DNA of 64,000 nucleotides from Zychaea mexicana (taxonomy: Eukaryota; Mucoromycota; Mucoromycetes; Mucorales; Lichtheimiaceae). Below the pieces are notes generated by a model. That model had not been told where the DNA came from and did not search any database. It was given only the letters and a program-made list of their open reading frames with translations. Below, piece by piece: positions 22,677-33,631 of the stretch (its first letter is position 1; each line of letters begins with the position of its first letter). Both the position numbers and the translations under genes were made by a program. The stretch covers positions 124,001 through 188,000 of the forward strand of contig NW_026516672.1 of the NCBI RefSeq assembly GCF_025766255.1, read 5' to 3'.

Positions 22677-25563
22677 ATGCAATCTACTAGTAGTAATAAT
22701 ATCAGCGAGTCCAAGCCAAAACTATCCTCGTCGAAAACGATCCCTAAATTTTGGAAGCTGTTTAGCTTCAACAATAGCACCACCCGCTCATCCAACCATT
22801 CCAGCAACAACAATGAGGGCAACACCAATAACAACAACAATAACAACAGTGATCAGCATACCAATCTAAACTTAGGTATGCAAACAAGAACTACTATCCC
22901 TATCGAGAGTTTGATTGGATACATCATTCCCTCTCTTTCTCTTCTTTCTTTCATTCGATCATGTACGCCGCAACTGTTGACCGACGTTTTCTGTCTTCTT
23001 TATTCACTTTCCAACGACATACACACAAAAACACGACAGCAGGAGGGACAAAGAAAGGCCGTAACAGCAGTGCGACACCCGACTACCAAGATCAATTTCG
23101 TCGACGATTGTACAAGAATAAACGAGCAACAAACCACAGCAGCAGTAGCAAACGACTAAGGTAAGAAGGGTTTAGGCTCATACTATCATGCCCATCATCA
23201 CCATCACCTCTTCCTTCCTACAATTCACCCTCTGCCCCTCCGTCTTCTTCTTCTTCCTCTTCCCCCCTCCCTGGCAAATGAAAACCAGCTGAAAAAAAGA
23301 GAGCCCATCGCTGCATATACGAGTAACTACCTTTTACCTATTCCAAGAAAAAGACAACCTCCTTCTCTGCCCCATCCTCCCCTTGAGTTTTCTTATCCGT
23401 CTTGTCGGCTTGATCCTAACATTTCTTCTTTTTTATGACATGCCATTATCATTTCTGTTGCTGCTGCTACTACTACTACTAGTGCATTCTTCTTGACCCC
23501 TAATGATAAACAGCACGAGGAGAACAAACTTTTGAAGCGGCAGAGTTGTGCGGTTGTCATGTCACATCATCATCACCGTGACACGACGACGATAACAACA
23601 GCAGATGACGACGACCTTGTTCTCACAGCCGATGAGCAGCCGAATTCGGATACTGTTTCTTTACCGCCACAACTGCAGCAGGAAGATCATTATCATCATC
23701 CGTCTCACGTTCCTCATCCTCCAATACCACCCGTACCCCCACTACCACCATCAGCAGCAGCATCATCGAGTTTAACAGCGTCCGATGATAAACAGAAAGA
23801 TACTGATAGTAGTCCAAAGGATGAAGGCTCATGGCATATTGTCAATACTCCCTCTTCAACAACAAAAGGCCGTCCCATCGAATCATCATCAGCAGCATCG
23901 TCTGCTTTTTCATCCTCTTCCAGCTCTTCTTCACCCTCGTCCACTTCATCGCATTCAACGTGTAATCACAGCGTCAAGGGATCGCCGTCTTCTTCTGCTT
24001 CTGCTTCTCCAAGCACAGCAACATCAGAAGCAGCAGCAGTAGAGCACAAGAATGAGGCAAACCTCCTGCGTGAGGAGCTGGAAAGGGAAAAAAAGGTTGT
24101 AGCTGCATTGCAGAAGCAAAAAGAAGGTGTGTATAGGCATGAGCTTGATCTTCCCATATTTTGCTTTTCATGCAAAAGAGGCAAATTCTTGTGGGCTCCC
24201 CTCCAAACATTGCCAAGAACCAAGGAACTAACTTTCGTGATAATGATAGCCTCGGCAAAAGATCTGGACTATTTTGGTAGAATTGTCGAAAAACTTGCGG
24301 ACGAAAAGTCTGTGCTGTCGCAACGACTAGAACTAGAGAAGGTACACCATGAGACGTTTAACGTACTAGTAGACACGGATAAAGAAAGACACATGTTACA
24401 GACGAGTGAGAAAAAGACCTTTTGCTAACCCTGCAGTTTGTGCACTCGATCTTCCAGTTAAATGTCAAGCACAAGGAGCAAGATATGTCGATACTTTTGG
24501 AAAAGATAAAGACTTCTGCCGACGACGCGAGGTTTGTTGTTTTGCGGCGTCTTATTGTATCATAGAGCAGACCAAGAAAAGTCTTGCTCACAGTGAAATC
24601 TAAATAATAGATACAAGTCGTTAGAAGCCAGCAAATACAAACGCGAACTCGATGTATGTGCCATGTTACTGCGAACACAAAGAAACTAGATGTCTTCTAT
24701 GCATGTCGAAATAGAGTAGCTTTCCTTCATTTCTCTAACTAACACGCCCTCGTTCTAGGATTTGCGGTCACAGGTGGAGAGGGATAATCATGCATACGAG
24801 GATCGGATCCGTCATAAAGATGAAAAAATCAATCATCTCCACGTAATTCTGCTCTTCTGTACACTTTGCCTGTTAATGAATCACACGCCATGTTTTATTA
24901 ACCCCACGGAGGAACTCTTCTATAGTCGCAATTGGGAAAAGCAGAAGAGCAGATACAGGCTCTGAAATATGCCATGGAGCAGCTCGCCAAGGCACAGACG
25001 AATGCAGTAGCTACCCCAGCATCAGGACACGCCAGCAGTGATGCAGAGAAAAAGATCGAGCCACGACCGGCAGCATCGCGGTAAGGGAAAACATATGAAC
25101 GTGCTTTATGCAGTGCATGCATCGTCCTCTCGCTAACCGGAGTTAAGCAGTAAATGTAGCAGCACTTTTACGGAGCATAGCAGCAGCAGCAGTAGCATCA
25201 GCAGTGGTGCTAGAGATGGTGGTGCTGTCCCTGGAAACCCACAGACCCCAACAGCAGCAGAAAAGCCATCATCTGCGAAGGGTGAAAATGACACTTTGGA
25301 TCGCGAACTCCGTGATCTGACACAGGAAAAGGAGCAGGTACTACTACCTGCTTTCCATCCCACAGCGATACAAATTGGCCAAATAGTACACTACTGACAC
25401 AACCATAATCCATAATTAGCTTCTACTGCAATACTCAAAAATACCGATATCGGGTGCCACGCGACAATCACGAAGGCAAAAGGATCAACTTGAAGAAAGA
25501 CTCGACAAGGTCGATGCCCAGCTGAGTCGTGTCAAGCAAAAAATAAGAATCAGACGTGCATGA
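22677..25563 (+). CDS. Ten-exon coiled-coil protein with low-complexity N-terminus
   Basis: Not a family I can name. Ten exons close in phase to 587 codons: 22677-22875, 23043-23160, 23483-24126, 24250-24341, 24437-24531, 24611-24653, 24759-24842, 24926-25080, 25148-25337, 25420-25563. The first half is Ser/Asn/His/Pro-rich (HHHH, PPIPPVPPLPP). From about residue 300 a long coiled coil begins (LREELEREKKVVAALQKQK; DLDYFGRIVEKLADEKSVL; DDLRSQVERDNHAYEDRIR). It ends with a conserved-looking block: LLLQYSKIPISG, then RRQKDQLEERLDKVDAQL. A Tyr-x-Arg/Lys-Ile-Pro followed by a basic coiled coil suggests a scaffold or cytoskeletal adaptor (inference). The 322-bp intron between exons 2 and 3 is the least certain. 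Confidence 0.75.
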
Positions 25564-25701
25564 TTTTGTAATACACAAAAAAAAAACTATCATATGAAAA
25601 CCACTATAGTACATTTTAAATTCGCCTCGTTCCAATAATCTCTGCACACACTTGGTTTTTACAGCGCAAATTTCAAATATAGTTATATTTTATGTATCAA
25701 C

Positions 25702-26595
25702 ATGGAAGCCTGGGAAGTGCTCTGTAGTAAAGCGTTCAATGGCGACGAAGCTGCCAATCACCTGATTCTGTTCCTGGAAGGATGTGGCAAATTAACGGCG
25801 ACCGGATTCACCGTAACGACATCGTCCCTGAACAATCCCGATTGCGCATTACTTGAGCAATTAGGTTTTGTTGCTGCCCAGCCACAGAACAACAACAACG
25901 AATATACCCTACCAGGGCAACAATGGTCTTCATTTCTCGAGAAAAAACGAAATGCGCGTGTAGCCTGGCACGAGCAACGACAGCGCGAGTTGCGATTGGA
26001 GTTGAACGATGCCTTGAAACAAATTCAGGTTCTCGACGGTGTGAATGACCAACAACGCTTAGCACTCGTGAAAGAATTTGCTCGACGGTTCGCCAATGAC
26101 GTCGGCGTCATTCCTTTTATGCGTGGCCTTGTAGGGTTCTTACGATACCAGTTGTTCAAGCACGAGCTGGCGGACTGGGAATGCTATGAATACGTCTTGA
26201 CACAGAATGGTACAGAGGTCATGGTTGAATACATTCGGTTATTGCAAGGCGTCTTGGGGTTCCAACTCGTGTCCAATAACATTAATAAGCAGCAACAGCA
26301 AGAGGATAGCGTTGCCATAGCAATACAAGATACCCAACGAGAAGAACAGAGCAGTGACGACGACAGCGACCCGGTGTTGGTGTGGAGAATGAACGAACAG
26401 CTCACTGATCATGCGTTATCAGACATCTTGGATGCGTTACCAAGAGAACAAGGCATCCACGGGTACCGATTGTCCGGTATTGGCCGACAAGTTAAACTGT
26501 CGCCACTTATGGGATTACAGCATCCCCACTTATTTGTTCAATGGATCCGCCAACTGCTCCAGCATTGTTTTTCGTTTATACCTTTAAAAAGATGA
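25702..26595 (+). CDS. Uncharacterised 297-residue protein
   Basis: Intronless frame from ATG 25702 to TGA. Mostly helical, with a charged coiled-coil stretch (KKRNARVAWHEQRQRELRLEL), a central conserved-looking region (GVIPFMRGLVGFLRYQLF; TEVMVEYIRLLQGVLGF), a Gln/Asp-rich linker and a C-terminal block (HGYRLSGIGRQVKLSPLM). No signal peptide or membrane helix. Codon use resembles neighbouring genes, so I accept it as real. Function unknown. Confidence 0.7.
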   Translation: MEAWEVLCSKAFNGDEAANHLILFLEGCGKLTATGFTVTTSSLNNPDCALLEQLGFVAAQPQNNNNEYTLPGQQWSSFLEKKRNARVAWHEQRQRELRLELNDALKQIQVLDGVNDQQRLALVKEFARRFANDVGVIPFMRGLVGFLRYQLFKHELADWECYEYVLTQNGTEVMVEYIRLLQGVLGFQLVSNNINKQQQQEDSVAIAIQDTQREEQSSDDDSDPVLVWRMNEQLTDHALSDILDALPREQGIHGYRLSGIGRQVKLSPLMGLQHPHLFVQWIRQLLQHCFSFIPLKR

Positions 26596-26755
26596 TGTAT
26601 TGATTATATCAAAAGGAAGAATGCAAGTTGTTGTTTTTCTCTTTGCTACTGTAAATATTTATTATTATCTTTTGGCTGATGGGGATGGTGTTGGTGGTTG
26701 TGGTGATATGTGCGAGTGAGAGAAAAGCGATATAGGTTTTCGGTTGGTCTACAAT

Positions 26756-28447
26756 TTACAATTTCCCGTTTGCTTTGGCAGCATCGGCAGCACTTTGGCT
26801 GGAGGCTGACATGGGAATACTTTGAGGTTGGTTATTAGCAGGCTTGCTACCGATTGTTTTGGCGTATGAATAGACAAGACCGGCAACGAATCCTGGGGGA
26901 AGAAAAGAAAACGCGTATAGGAATGATTAGTTTAGTCTCCACGCGCATCTTTCTCTTTCCCACCTTATGAATATCTACAGTACTGTCCACTGTCACTGAA
27001 CTAGTCTTACTTACCAATAAAGATGGCAGTAACGTTGGCAAATGTGGCAGGGTCACCAAAGAACATGATGCCAGAAACTGCGATTGGCAATTTGTTTAAG
27101 GCACCAACCATGGAATATGTTGTAGAAGAGGTGGAACGCACACACCAAGCCGATGCATAGGACATGGCGAATGCAGACACGCCAGAAAAGACCATGGCGT
27201 AAATCATCTGTGAACGAATCTCCTCAGGGCTAATAAAATCGATTAGCCTTCATTGTGCATGATAACAAGAGCTACCAACAAGAAGGACAGATAACGGCCC
27301 TCTCATGTTAACCTTTATAACTTACAAAGTTCTGGCAAAGTTTTCAACGCTCCAATCTTCAAAAATAAGGGATGGGATGATCAAAAGTGGAATGGATAAC
27401 AGGTTGTTGTAGTATACAGTGTCGAAATCCTTAAAGTTGGTCAACTTGATGCGCTTGCGCATATACAAGACGAATGCTGCCGATGAGAAACAGTTTGTTG
27501 CCATCCAAAAGTAGCCGATAAATGTGCTGTCCATCGTGACGATTTCGGAAAGCGTTTCAGATACATCGGCCCATCCAGCAATGACAGAAGAAAGGACCTG
27601 ATCGCCCCCATTCCAAAGTTATACGTTAGTTTGTCTCTCCATCCTGCTCAATAACATCCATCCTACGTTATCGTCTCCACCACAGCCGCGTGTCTTTCTT
27701 CCTTACCATCAAGACAAAAGAAATCAGCATTAATCGAGTGACGTTTCCACCAAACCAAAGGACTTCTCCATATGCAATTAGAATAATTGTCAGATTTTTA
27801 AAGATCGTGTATATCGGGATTCGCAGATATTGCAGCGATTTTGAGCCCGTGTAGATCATTGTTACAAGTGCTCCCGCAATAGGAAACCACTTGCGTGCCT
27901 CATCTTTATCGAAATCTCGGAATTTGATCAGATTGAGGAATTTAAACGTTTGAAGTAACATTACAGTGACCACATTCTAAGGATAACATATTATAAGCCA
28001 TAGACAAACCCCATTTAGCTTTTCGTTTTGTTTTAAAAACAGTATAAACTACTGCTGCTTCTTCGATACGCCTCTCCTCCACACACAGCACAATCACTAA
28101 TGCCCACCACTGCTCTCCCAGACTTGGGTTTCAAGTGTGAGAGGGACACAGAGAAAAAGATAGGGAGACCCCTTGAACCAAAAGCAAAAAAGATACAAAC
28201 TTACTTGAACTGTCAGTAACAGAAAGTTCATGTTGAATCCATAGCCGCTCACTACATACTTGTTGGTAACGGTCATCAAGATGCTTGCACAACAATAACT
28301 TGCAATGGGTAGTGCGGCGCGTGTTCCGGGAGAAAGCGTAAATAGAGAAGGGGCGACGATGGAAGGTCCTGGAGCAGTAGTAGAGGATTTGCCAACGTCT
28401 GCTGAATCGTTAATGGCGACACGATATTCTCCTTTTGAATCCGTCAT
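26756..28447 (-). CDS. VRG4: Golgi GDP-mannose transporter, VRG4/GMT family
   Basis: Antiporter supplying GDP-mannose to Golgi mannosyltransferases. Five exons on the minus strand close in phase to 378 codons: 28447-28205, 27976-27707, 27597-27326, 27229-27015, 26892-26756. The start MTDSKGEYR follows an upstream in-frame stretch that I treat as leader. Hydrophobic helices begin at [20 protein letters not shown]. The substrate motifs of the family are present: [11 protein letters not shown] (FYNN region) and [12 protein letters not shown] (GALNK). Exon 2 holds [20 protein letters not shown], which is strongly family-specific. The C-terminus ([11 protein letters not shown]) lacks KKXX, consistent with Golgi location. 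Convergent with the unknown gene ending at 26595. Confidence 0.95.
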
Positions 28448-30188
28448 GTGTGCGCGTTTACGTGGATATGTAGATAGGTAGTGATGTGTCTCGTTAGACT
28501 CTATTGCCTGACGGGGTGGAAGGGTGGGAGGGGTAGGAGAAAGCAGAGAGAGGGAATGCGGTAAGGAAGCAAGTGTTTGAAGCTTTTGTTGTTTTAAGGG
28601 GAGAGAGAATAAAAGAGGGAAAGGATTAAAAGTGGACGATTTGAAATGAATGCTCACCACAAAAAAATAAAAAAAGGCAACCCCGCTATACTAGCATCTA
28701 TTTACCATTAATGGCACTATTTTGGGTTATTACATCGGCAAGGCCGCCCTCTCTTCTTTTCTTCTTGGAAGGTTTATTCCTGAGCATTGACATGCTATTT
28801 GAGGCTTTGCAGAACGCATTGCTGTGTTTCCATAGGAGAGTAAGTGCACATGCTATTGTTCAAAAAGCATCGCCGGATATGTCCTTGTTTTTATTGGCTC
28901 CTTTGGAAACAGCAAGTGAGACTATTGTGTCTTGGCGTTTTTCTTCTTTGCCGTGTATCAACCTTATGATCCCTAATGGTCATTTATATAATTCCTTGAT
29001 TATTAGGGCTATGGCTTTACAGTAGGACCTTTTCTTCATGTAGAACCACATTATTCTATATACGATATCATAGCCGCACACAAAGAGAAACACACTAATA
29101 AGTTATCAGCGGCCGCAGAAGTACCTAAGTCAACAGTAGTTTTGCGGTGTAATGTATGCTTGATGTTTGACTATATAAAGGTTTGACCAGTGACAGCGTA
29201 TTCTCCTTCAAGAAATCGTATGAGGACGCGCCGGGGTCAATTACCCACGCAACAACAACGTCAACCTTTATCTTGCGAAGACGGCGATCCCAAACATGCG
29301 CTTGTGTCACGTAACCCAAGGACAAGCCCATTCATATCGAAAGCGGCGTTATTTTTAACCGAGCTTGCATGTTCTTAAAATGACCTCTCTACTTCCTCAA
29401 TTGCGGTTGAATATCGTAACAACTGGTACGATTACGTGATGAAGCTCAAACAGCAAATATAGAGAATGGGTTTTTTGATCCCATCAACTGTGATTTAAGG
29501 TGTTTTAAAATGACAGCCTGCAGGCTGCTTATGTCGTCGTTAATACAATCTGTGTAACCGAAGGTTTACTGTATCTCCAGTATATAGCTGCGATACATAG
29601 AATTATTGGTTGAATCCTCCATAATGGCTCCACTGCCTGCTCATTTTTACATCTTAAATGGATCGATGAAGTGTCATTCACAGGACATACCCTGTCAAAA
29701 AGGCCCATTCACTTTCCGTACCGTAGCTCTTCAGACGAGGATGCTTTTCACTGTATTTATCGCTTTACTGATCTAACATATCGGTTCCTGACAAGTGTGA
29801 AGAATCACTATGCGTGCCTTGATCAAACCTGTTCCATCTTATTGCGGAGTTCTGCTGCTCGTCTAACCCAGTGCCACAGCCAAGTGACCTTTCCCGCTTG
29901 TTTGAAGTTTTTCGTGGCCATGACGCAACACATGGTCAACTTGGCTCATGTTGGAAGTCTTCAGCCAAGTAACGGAACCTTATAAATGCACGCTATGAAG
30001 CAATGGCTAGCGGTAATGGAGTATAATATGCTTGGACTGCCATGCCTACAGAGCAAAGTTTGCTTGCTGTATTCAGGGGTGCGCTTCATGTTGTGTCAAT
30101 GGGATTCTTTTTGCCAGCAGCAGCTCACAATTACAGCATAACTGCAAACAGCTTGATTATTATTTTGCATGTGTTGTTCTATAGGTGA
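28448..30188. other. Intergenic/decayed region upstream of VRG4
   Basis: 1.7 kb holding the VRG4 promoter near 28450-28700. Frames at 28711-29025 and 29671-29985 (+) are unsupported. On the minus strand at 29331-29190 a peptide with WVIDPGASSYDF resembles a retroelement aspartic protease DxGA motif; this single motif is too weak for a gene call. Confidence 0.35.
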
Positions 30189-30427
30189 TTTGGCCTGGAG
30201 TACTTGTATAGGTGGTTTCCATGTGTGTTATAGAGCGGTACTAGACCCGATCATGGCAGCGTGGTTGTCGGCATTGAAGCTTTGCCGGGGCGTCTGACGT
30301 TTCTGCATTGTATATTCATCCTTGACATACAGGATCTGATCTTGTGGGGTTGGATTTCAATGTCCTTTGGCCTGGAGTACTTGTATAGGTGGTTTCCATG
30401 TGTGTTATAGAGCGGTATTAGACCCGA
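30189..30427. repeat. 62-bp direct repeat pair at 30189-30250 and 30366-30427
   Basis: The sequence starting TTGGCCTGGAGTACTTGTAT and ending TAGACCCGA occurs twice in the same orientation, 177 bp apart, with one visible difference (GGTACTAG vs GGTATTAG). The second copy abuts the first recognisable retrotransposon sequence. The sequence between copies includes a frame close to QDLIL-G-VGFQ, reminiscent of the end of a Ty3/gypsy protease, so both may be rearranged retroelement remains. Confidence 0.8.
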
Positions 30428-30429
30428 GC

Positions 30430-31090
30430 AATATCCACCTGGCCACGACCAACGAAAATTGCTCATTTCCAGAGCATTTTTAACCTGTGTAATTTCTATC
30501 GACGCTTTGTGATGGATATGCTGGCCTCACTGCCCCTCTCATTCGCTTACTGCGTAAGGACGTTCCTTGGGAGTGGGATGATGCTTGTGAAAAATCCTTT
30601 CAGGAACTCAAGCGACGTTAATGTTCCGCGCCGGTGCTTGCAATCCCGGATCCCGACCGCCATTTTTACGTACACACGGACGCTTCATCAACGGTGTCAA
30701 TTGCTGGTATCCTCTCACAGGAGCAGGACGACGGTTTATTGCATCCGGTTGCTTATGCTTCGAGGACGTTGAAGGGCGCAGAGATGAATTACCCGGTTCA
30801 CGAACAAGAACTTTTGTCAGTGTCGTACTGTTTAGCACAATGGCGACATCATCTGGACGGTCAAAAGTTCACAGTGTTCAAGGACAGCCGCGCCATCTCG
30901 ATGTTACACGCCAACAACAAGAATCTCTCCAAGCGTCAGATCCGCTTGTTGGAAAAACTGATGGCCTATCAGTTTAACGTGCATCATATTCCTTGAGAAC
31001 AGAATACTGGTGCAGACGCTTTATCAAAACGACCGCCCAACGCTCCTTCACAACCCGACGTATCAATGGGACTTTGTGCTGTGGTCCTCA
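30430..31090 (+). pseudogene. RT C-terminal fragment and RNase H of the chromovirus
   Basis: IAHFQSIFNLCNFYRRFV marks the RT thumb boundary, then frameshifts into PLIRLLRKDVPWEWDDACEKSF. RNase H begins at FYVHTDASSTVSIAGILSQE (first catalytic Asp) and continues KGAEMNYPVHEQELLSVSY (Glu), with the ADALSKRPP tether end after an in-frame stop near 30994. The third acidic site appears in VFKDSRAISM, where Thr/Ser-Asp-His is expected. At least three frame breaks: decayed. Confidence 0.88.
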
Positions 31091-32643
31091 CAGTGAGAGG
31101 GGAGACGCCTGGCAAGGAATGCGCCAGCACTACAAGGACGATTCTTTTTGGGCAGACGTTTTGACTCGGCTTCGGACGAACGACGACGACGAAGAGTTCA
31201 AACTAGCCGATGGCATCATCTATCGCAAAAAAGATGGACGACGCCAAATCTGTGTGCCGCGCATGCCAACGCTTCATAATACCCTCTTGCATGACGCACA
31301 CGACGCACCAATCGCCGGTCATCGCGGCATCGATGCAACGGTCGAACGACTTGGACGGACTTATTACTGGTCGCACATGAACAAAACAGTGCGACGTTAT
31401 ATCGCGACGTGTGACATGTGCCAGCGTACCAAGTTACCAAATGCCAAAAAAGCAGGCTTGTTGCAGCCATTGCAACTAGCTACTGGACGATGGACCTCGA
31501 TTTCGGTTGATTTTATCACACACTTGCCGAAGACGCTACATAAGTTCGATGCAATTGCCGTTTTTGTGGATCGGTTTTCAAAGCGCGCACATTTTGCTCC
31601 ATGCAAGACGACTGATACAGCAGAGGATTTTGCTCATCTGTTCTTGCGTGAGATATACCGACAGCACGGCTTACCATCAGACGTAGTCTCGGATCGAGAT
31701 GTCCGCTTTACTTCTAGATTCTGGAAAGCCTTGACGACGATGCTTGGCGTACAAAGAAATTTGTCTAGCAGTCTGCACCCAGAATCGGACGGACAGACGG
31801 AACGCACTAATCGAACGCTCGAAGATATGCTTCGTCATTACGTTGCCTATAATTAATCGGAATTGGGGCGAATGGCTGCCGGTCCTCGAGCACACCTACA
31901 ACGACGCCAAGCACGCTTCTACAGCGGTAACACCCTTTTATGCTGACTTGGGACGACAGGTGTCACTCGCTTTGACCACGGGATCTGCCTCCTCCGATGT
32001 TGATTCAGCAGACGTTCTCGCTACACGTTTGGAGTCTATCCGTCTTCAAGTCACTGAGGCAATCAAGGAAGCAACGGATCGCCAAGCCAAGTATGCCAAT
32101 ATGAAGCGACGTAATCTGGAATTCGACGTGGATGACGACGTATTAGTCAAGACGACCCACTTGAATCCTGATGTTTATTCCAACGCTCCCGCCAGAAAGT
32201 TACTTCCATGGTGGGCGGGTCCTTACAAAGTTCTTGAACGTATTGGATCCGTGGCATACAAGCTTGATTTGCCGGCTTCGATCAGGGCTCACAACGTTTT
32301 TCATGTGAGCGCCCTCAAGAAATATTTGGAACCTGACGATGTGGGACGCAAGCCTGAACGGCCTCCACCAGTGATTACCAATGTTTCTGACGACGAAGAC
32401 GAATGGGAAGTTGAAGTTATTCTCGACGAGCGCAAGCGACGAAACAAGCTACAATATTTGGTTAAGTGGAAAGGTTATCCCTTACACGAGGCGACGTGGG
32501 AACCTGCCGAACACCTTACTAATGCGCCCGAGGCTCTACAAGACTTCAAACAATTCAAGGAAGCAACGCCATCAAACACTTCGGATACGAATTTACTTCC
32601 TCGACGCCGTGGTCGTCCCCCCAAACACAGACGAAACAGGTAA
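31091..32643 (+). pseudogene. Chromovirus integrase with C-terminal chromodomain, broken by one frameshift
   Basis: Zinc-binding HHCC domain: HDAHDAPIAGHRG then CDMCQRTK. Core DDE: Asp in SVDFITHLPK, Asp in VSDRDVRF, Glu in HPESDGQTERTNRTLE. A stop and frame change at about 31850-31860 (between HYVAYN and NWGEWLPV) splits it. The second part holds the GPY-like region (WWAGPYKVLERIGSVAYKL), HNVFHVSALKKY, and a chromodomain WEVEVILDERKRRNKLQYLV with VKWKGYP and ATWEP. The tail is RRRGRPPKHRRNR, AT-hook-like. The chromodomain presumably directed insertion to heterochromatin. Confidence 0.93.
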
Positions 32644-32990
32644 CTGCATGTGCAATGGGTTGTGGTGTTAATTTTTTTTTATAGTTCCTCTGGGTCTATT
32701 TCACCACGACGACCACATTTTGGGATCTCTCGCGACGTTTTAATTTGCGGGGGAAGAACCCTAGAGCGGGACGATTTCTATCCAGTCGACGCATAAAAGG
32801 ATCCGTCACTGCTGTAGAAGAGTTCCAGCATACGAACCCACTTGGACGCGCACAAGGACGGTGCATACTACTCGCAGATCGACGCACAGACATAACGAGC
32901 TACAAAGGACGGCGATTGAAACGACGCAAATCAAGATATGCTTTGGACGAGTCGAGCACCTGACGTTCTACTTTGAGTCGACCTCTTGAG

Positions 32991-33005
32991 GTAGACGGGG
33001 GAGGA
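32991..33005 (+). other. Polypurine tract preceding the 3' LTR
   Basis: GTAGACGGGGGAGGA lies directly against the TG of the LTR, the expected place for plus-strand priming in LTR retrotransposons. Confidence 0.75.
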
Positions 33006-33368
33006 TGTAACGGTCTATACCGTTACGACGATATCCAACCTGCATTGTTGACGATCGACAACGCATGGTTCAGACGATAGGATGACTTGCGGTCAACCGC
33101 ATGTTGGATAAGGAGTAATAGGCGCGGATATTTTAGATAGTAGTATGATGTAGATCAATACTTAGACGATAGCTAGCTCCCTATTACTCAACGTATATAT
33201 AAAGACGGGTTCCTGAGCGTATATATAGAGACGCGACCCTGGGTTATATGTATCCCTATCGTTTCATCCTTTGATATATCCGAGTCTCACCTTGTTTAGT
33301 GATTCACACTGTCTACCCATACACGTTCCCGATTCCCGATTGTAAGTATCTGGGCCGACACTGTTACA
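33006..33368 (+). repeat. 3' LTR of the chromovirus, 363 bp
   Basis: Begins TGTAACGG and ends CTGTTACA, giving TG...CA ends with a TGTAAC/GTTACA terminal inverted repeat. An internal TATATATAAA at 33194-33203 fits the U3/R promoter. No second copy was found in the window, so age cannot be estimated from LTR divergence. Confidence 0.82.
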
Positions 33369-33631
33369 ATTCTATTATTATCCTATATCTTATTCAACCA
33401 CGACCAAAAAAGTAGTACTTTCTCTTAGGGGGACATCCAACTCCAATTAGATATTAGATAATACTATTGGCTGTAAGAAATCTATTGGCTGTAAAAATCT
33501 AAATTGTACAAAAAATTGAATTTTGTGTATATATAGAAATAATTGGTAAGAAAGGAATGCCAGGTATGAATTCAAATTATGTTATATACCAGTTGAAGAA
33601 AATATTGTAAATAGTACTAGAGTATGCAATT

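Larger units (their letters stand above)
30430..33368 (+). mobile_element. 5'-truncated Ty3/gypsy chromovirus remnant with 3' LTR
   Basis: Runs from the thumb end of reverse transcriptase through RNase H, integrase and chromodomain to a polypurine tract and complete LTR. Gag, protease and most of RT are absent, and no 5' LTR is seen upstream in the window. Several frameshifts and stops show that it cannot move by itself. The integrase-plus-chromodomain order defines chromoviruses, the most common LTR elements in fungi. Confidence 0.92.

Noticed and set aside
29190..29331. Minus-strand peptide with IDPGASSYDF resembling a retroelement protease active site
   Set aside because: Only one motif in a 68-codon frame, opposite strand to the chromovirus and no flanking retroelement domains.
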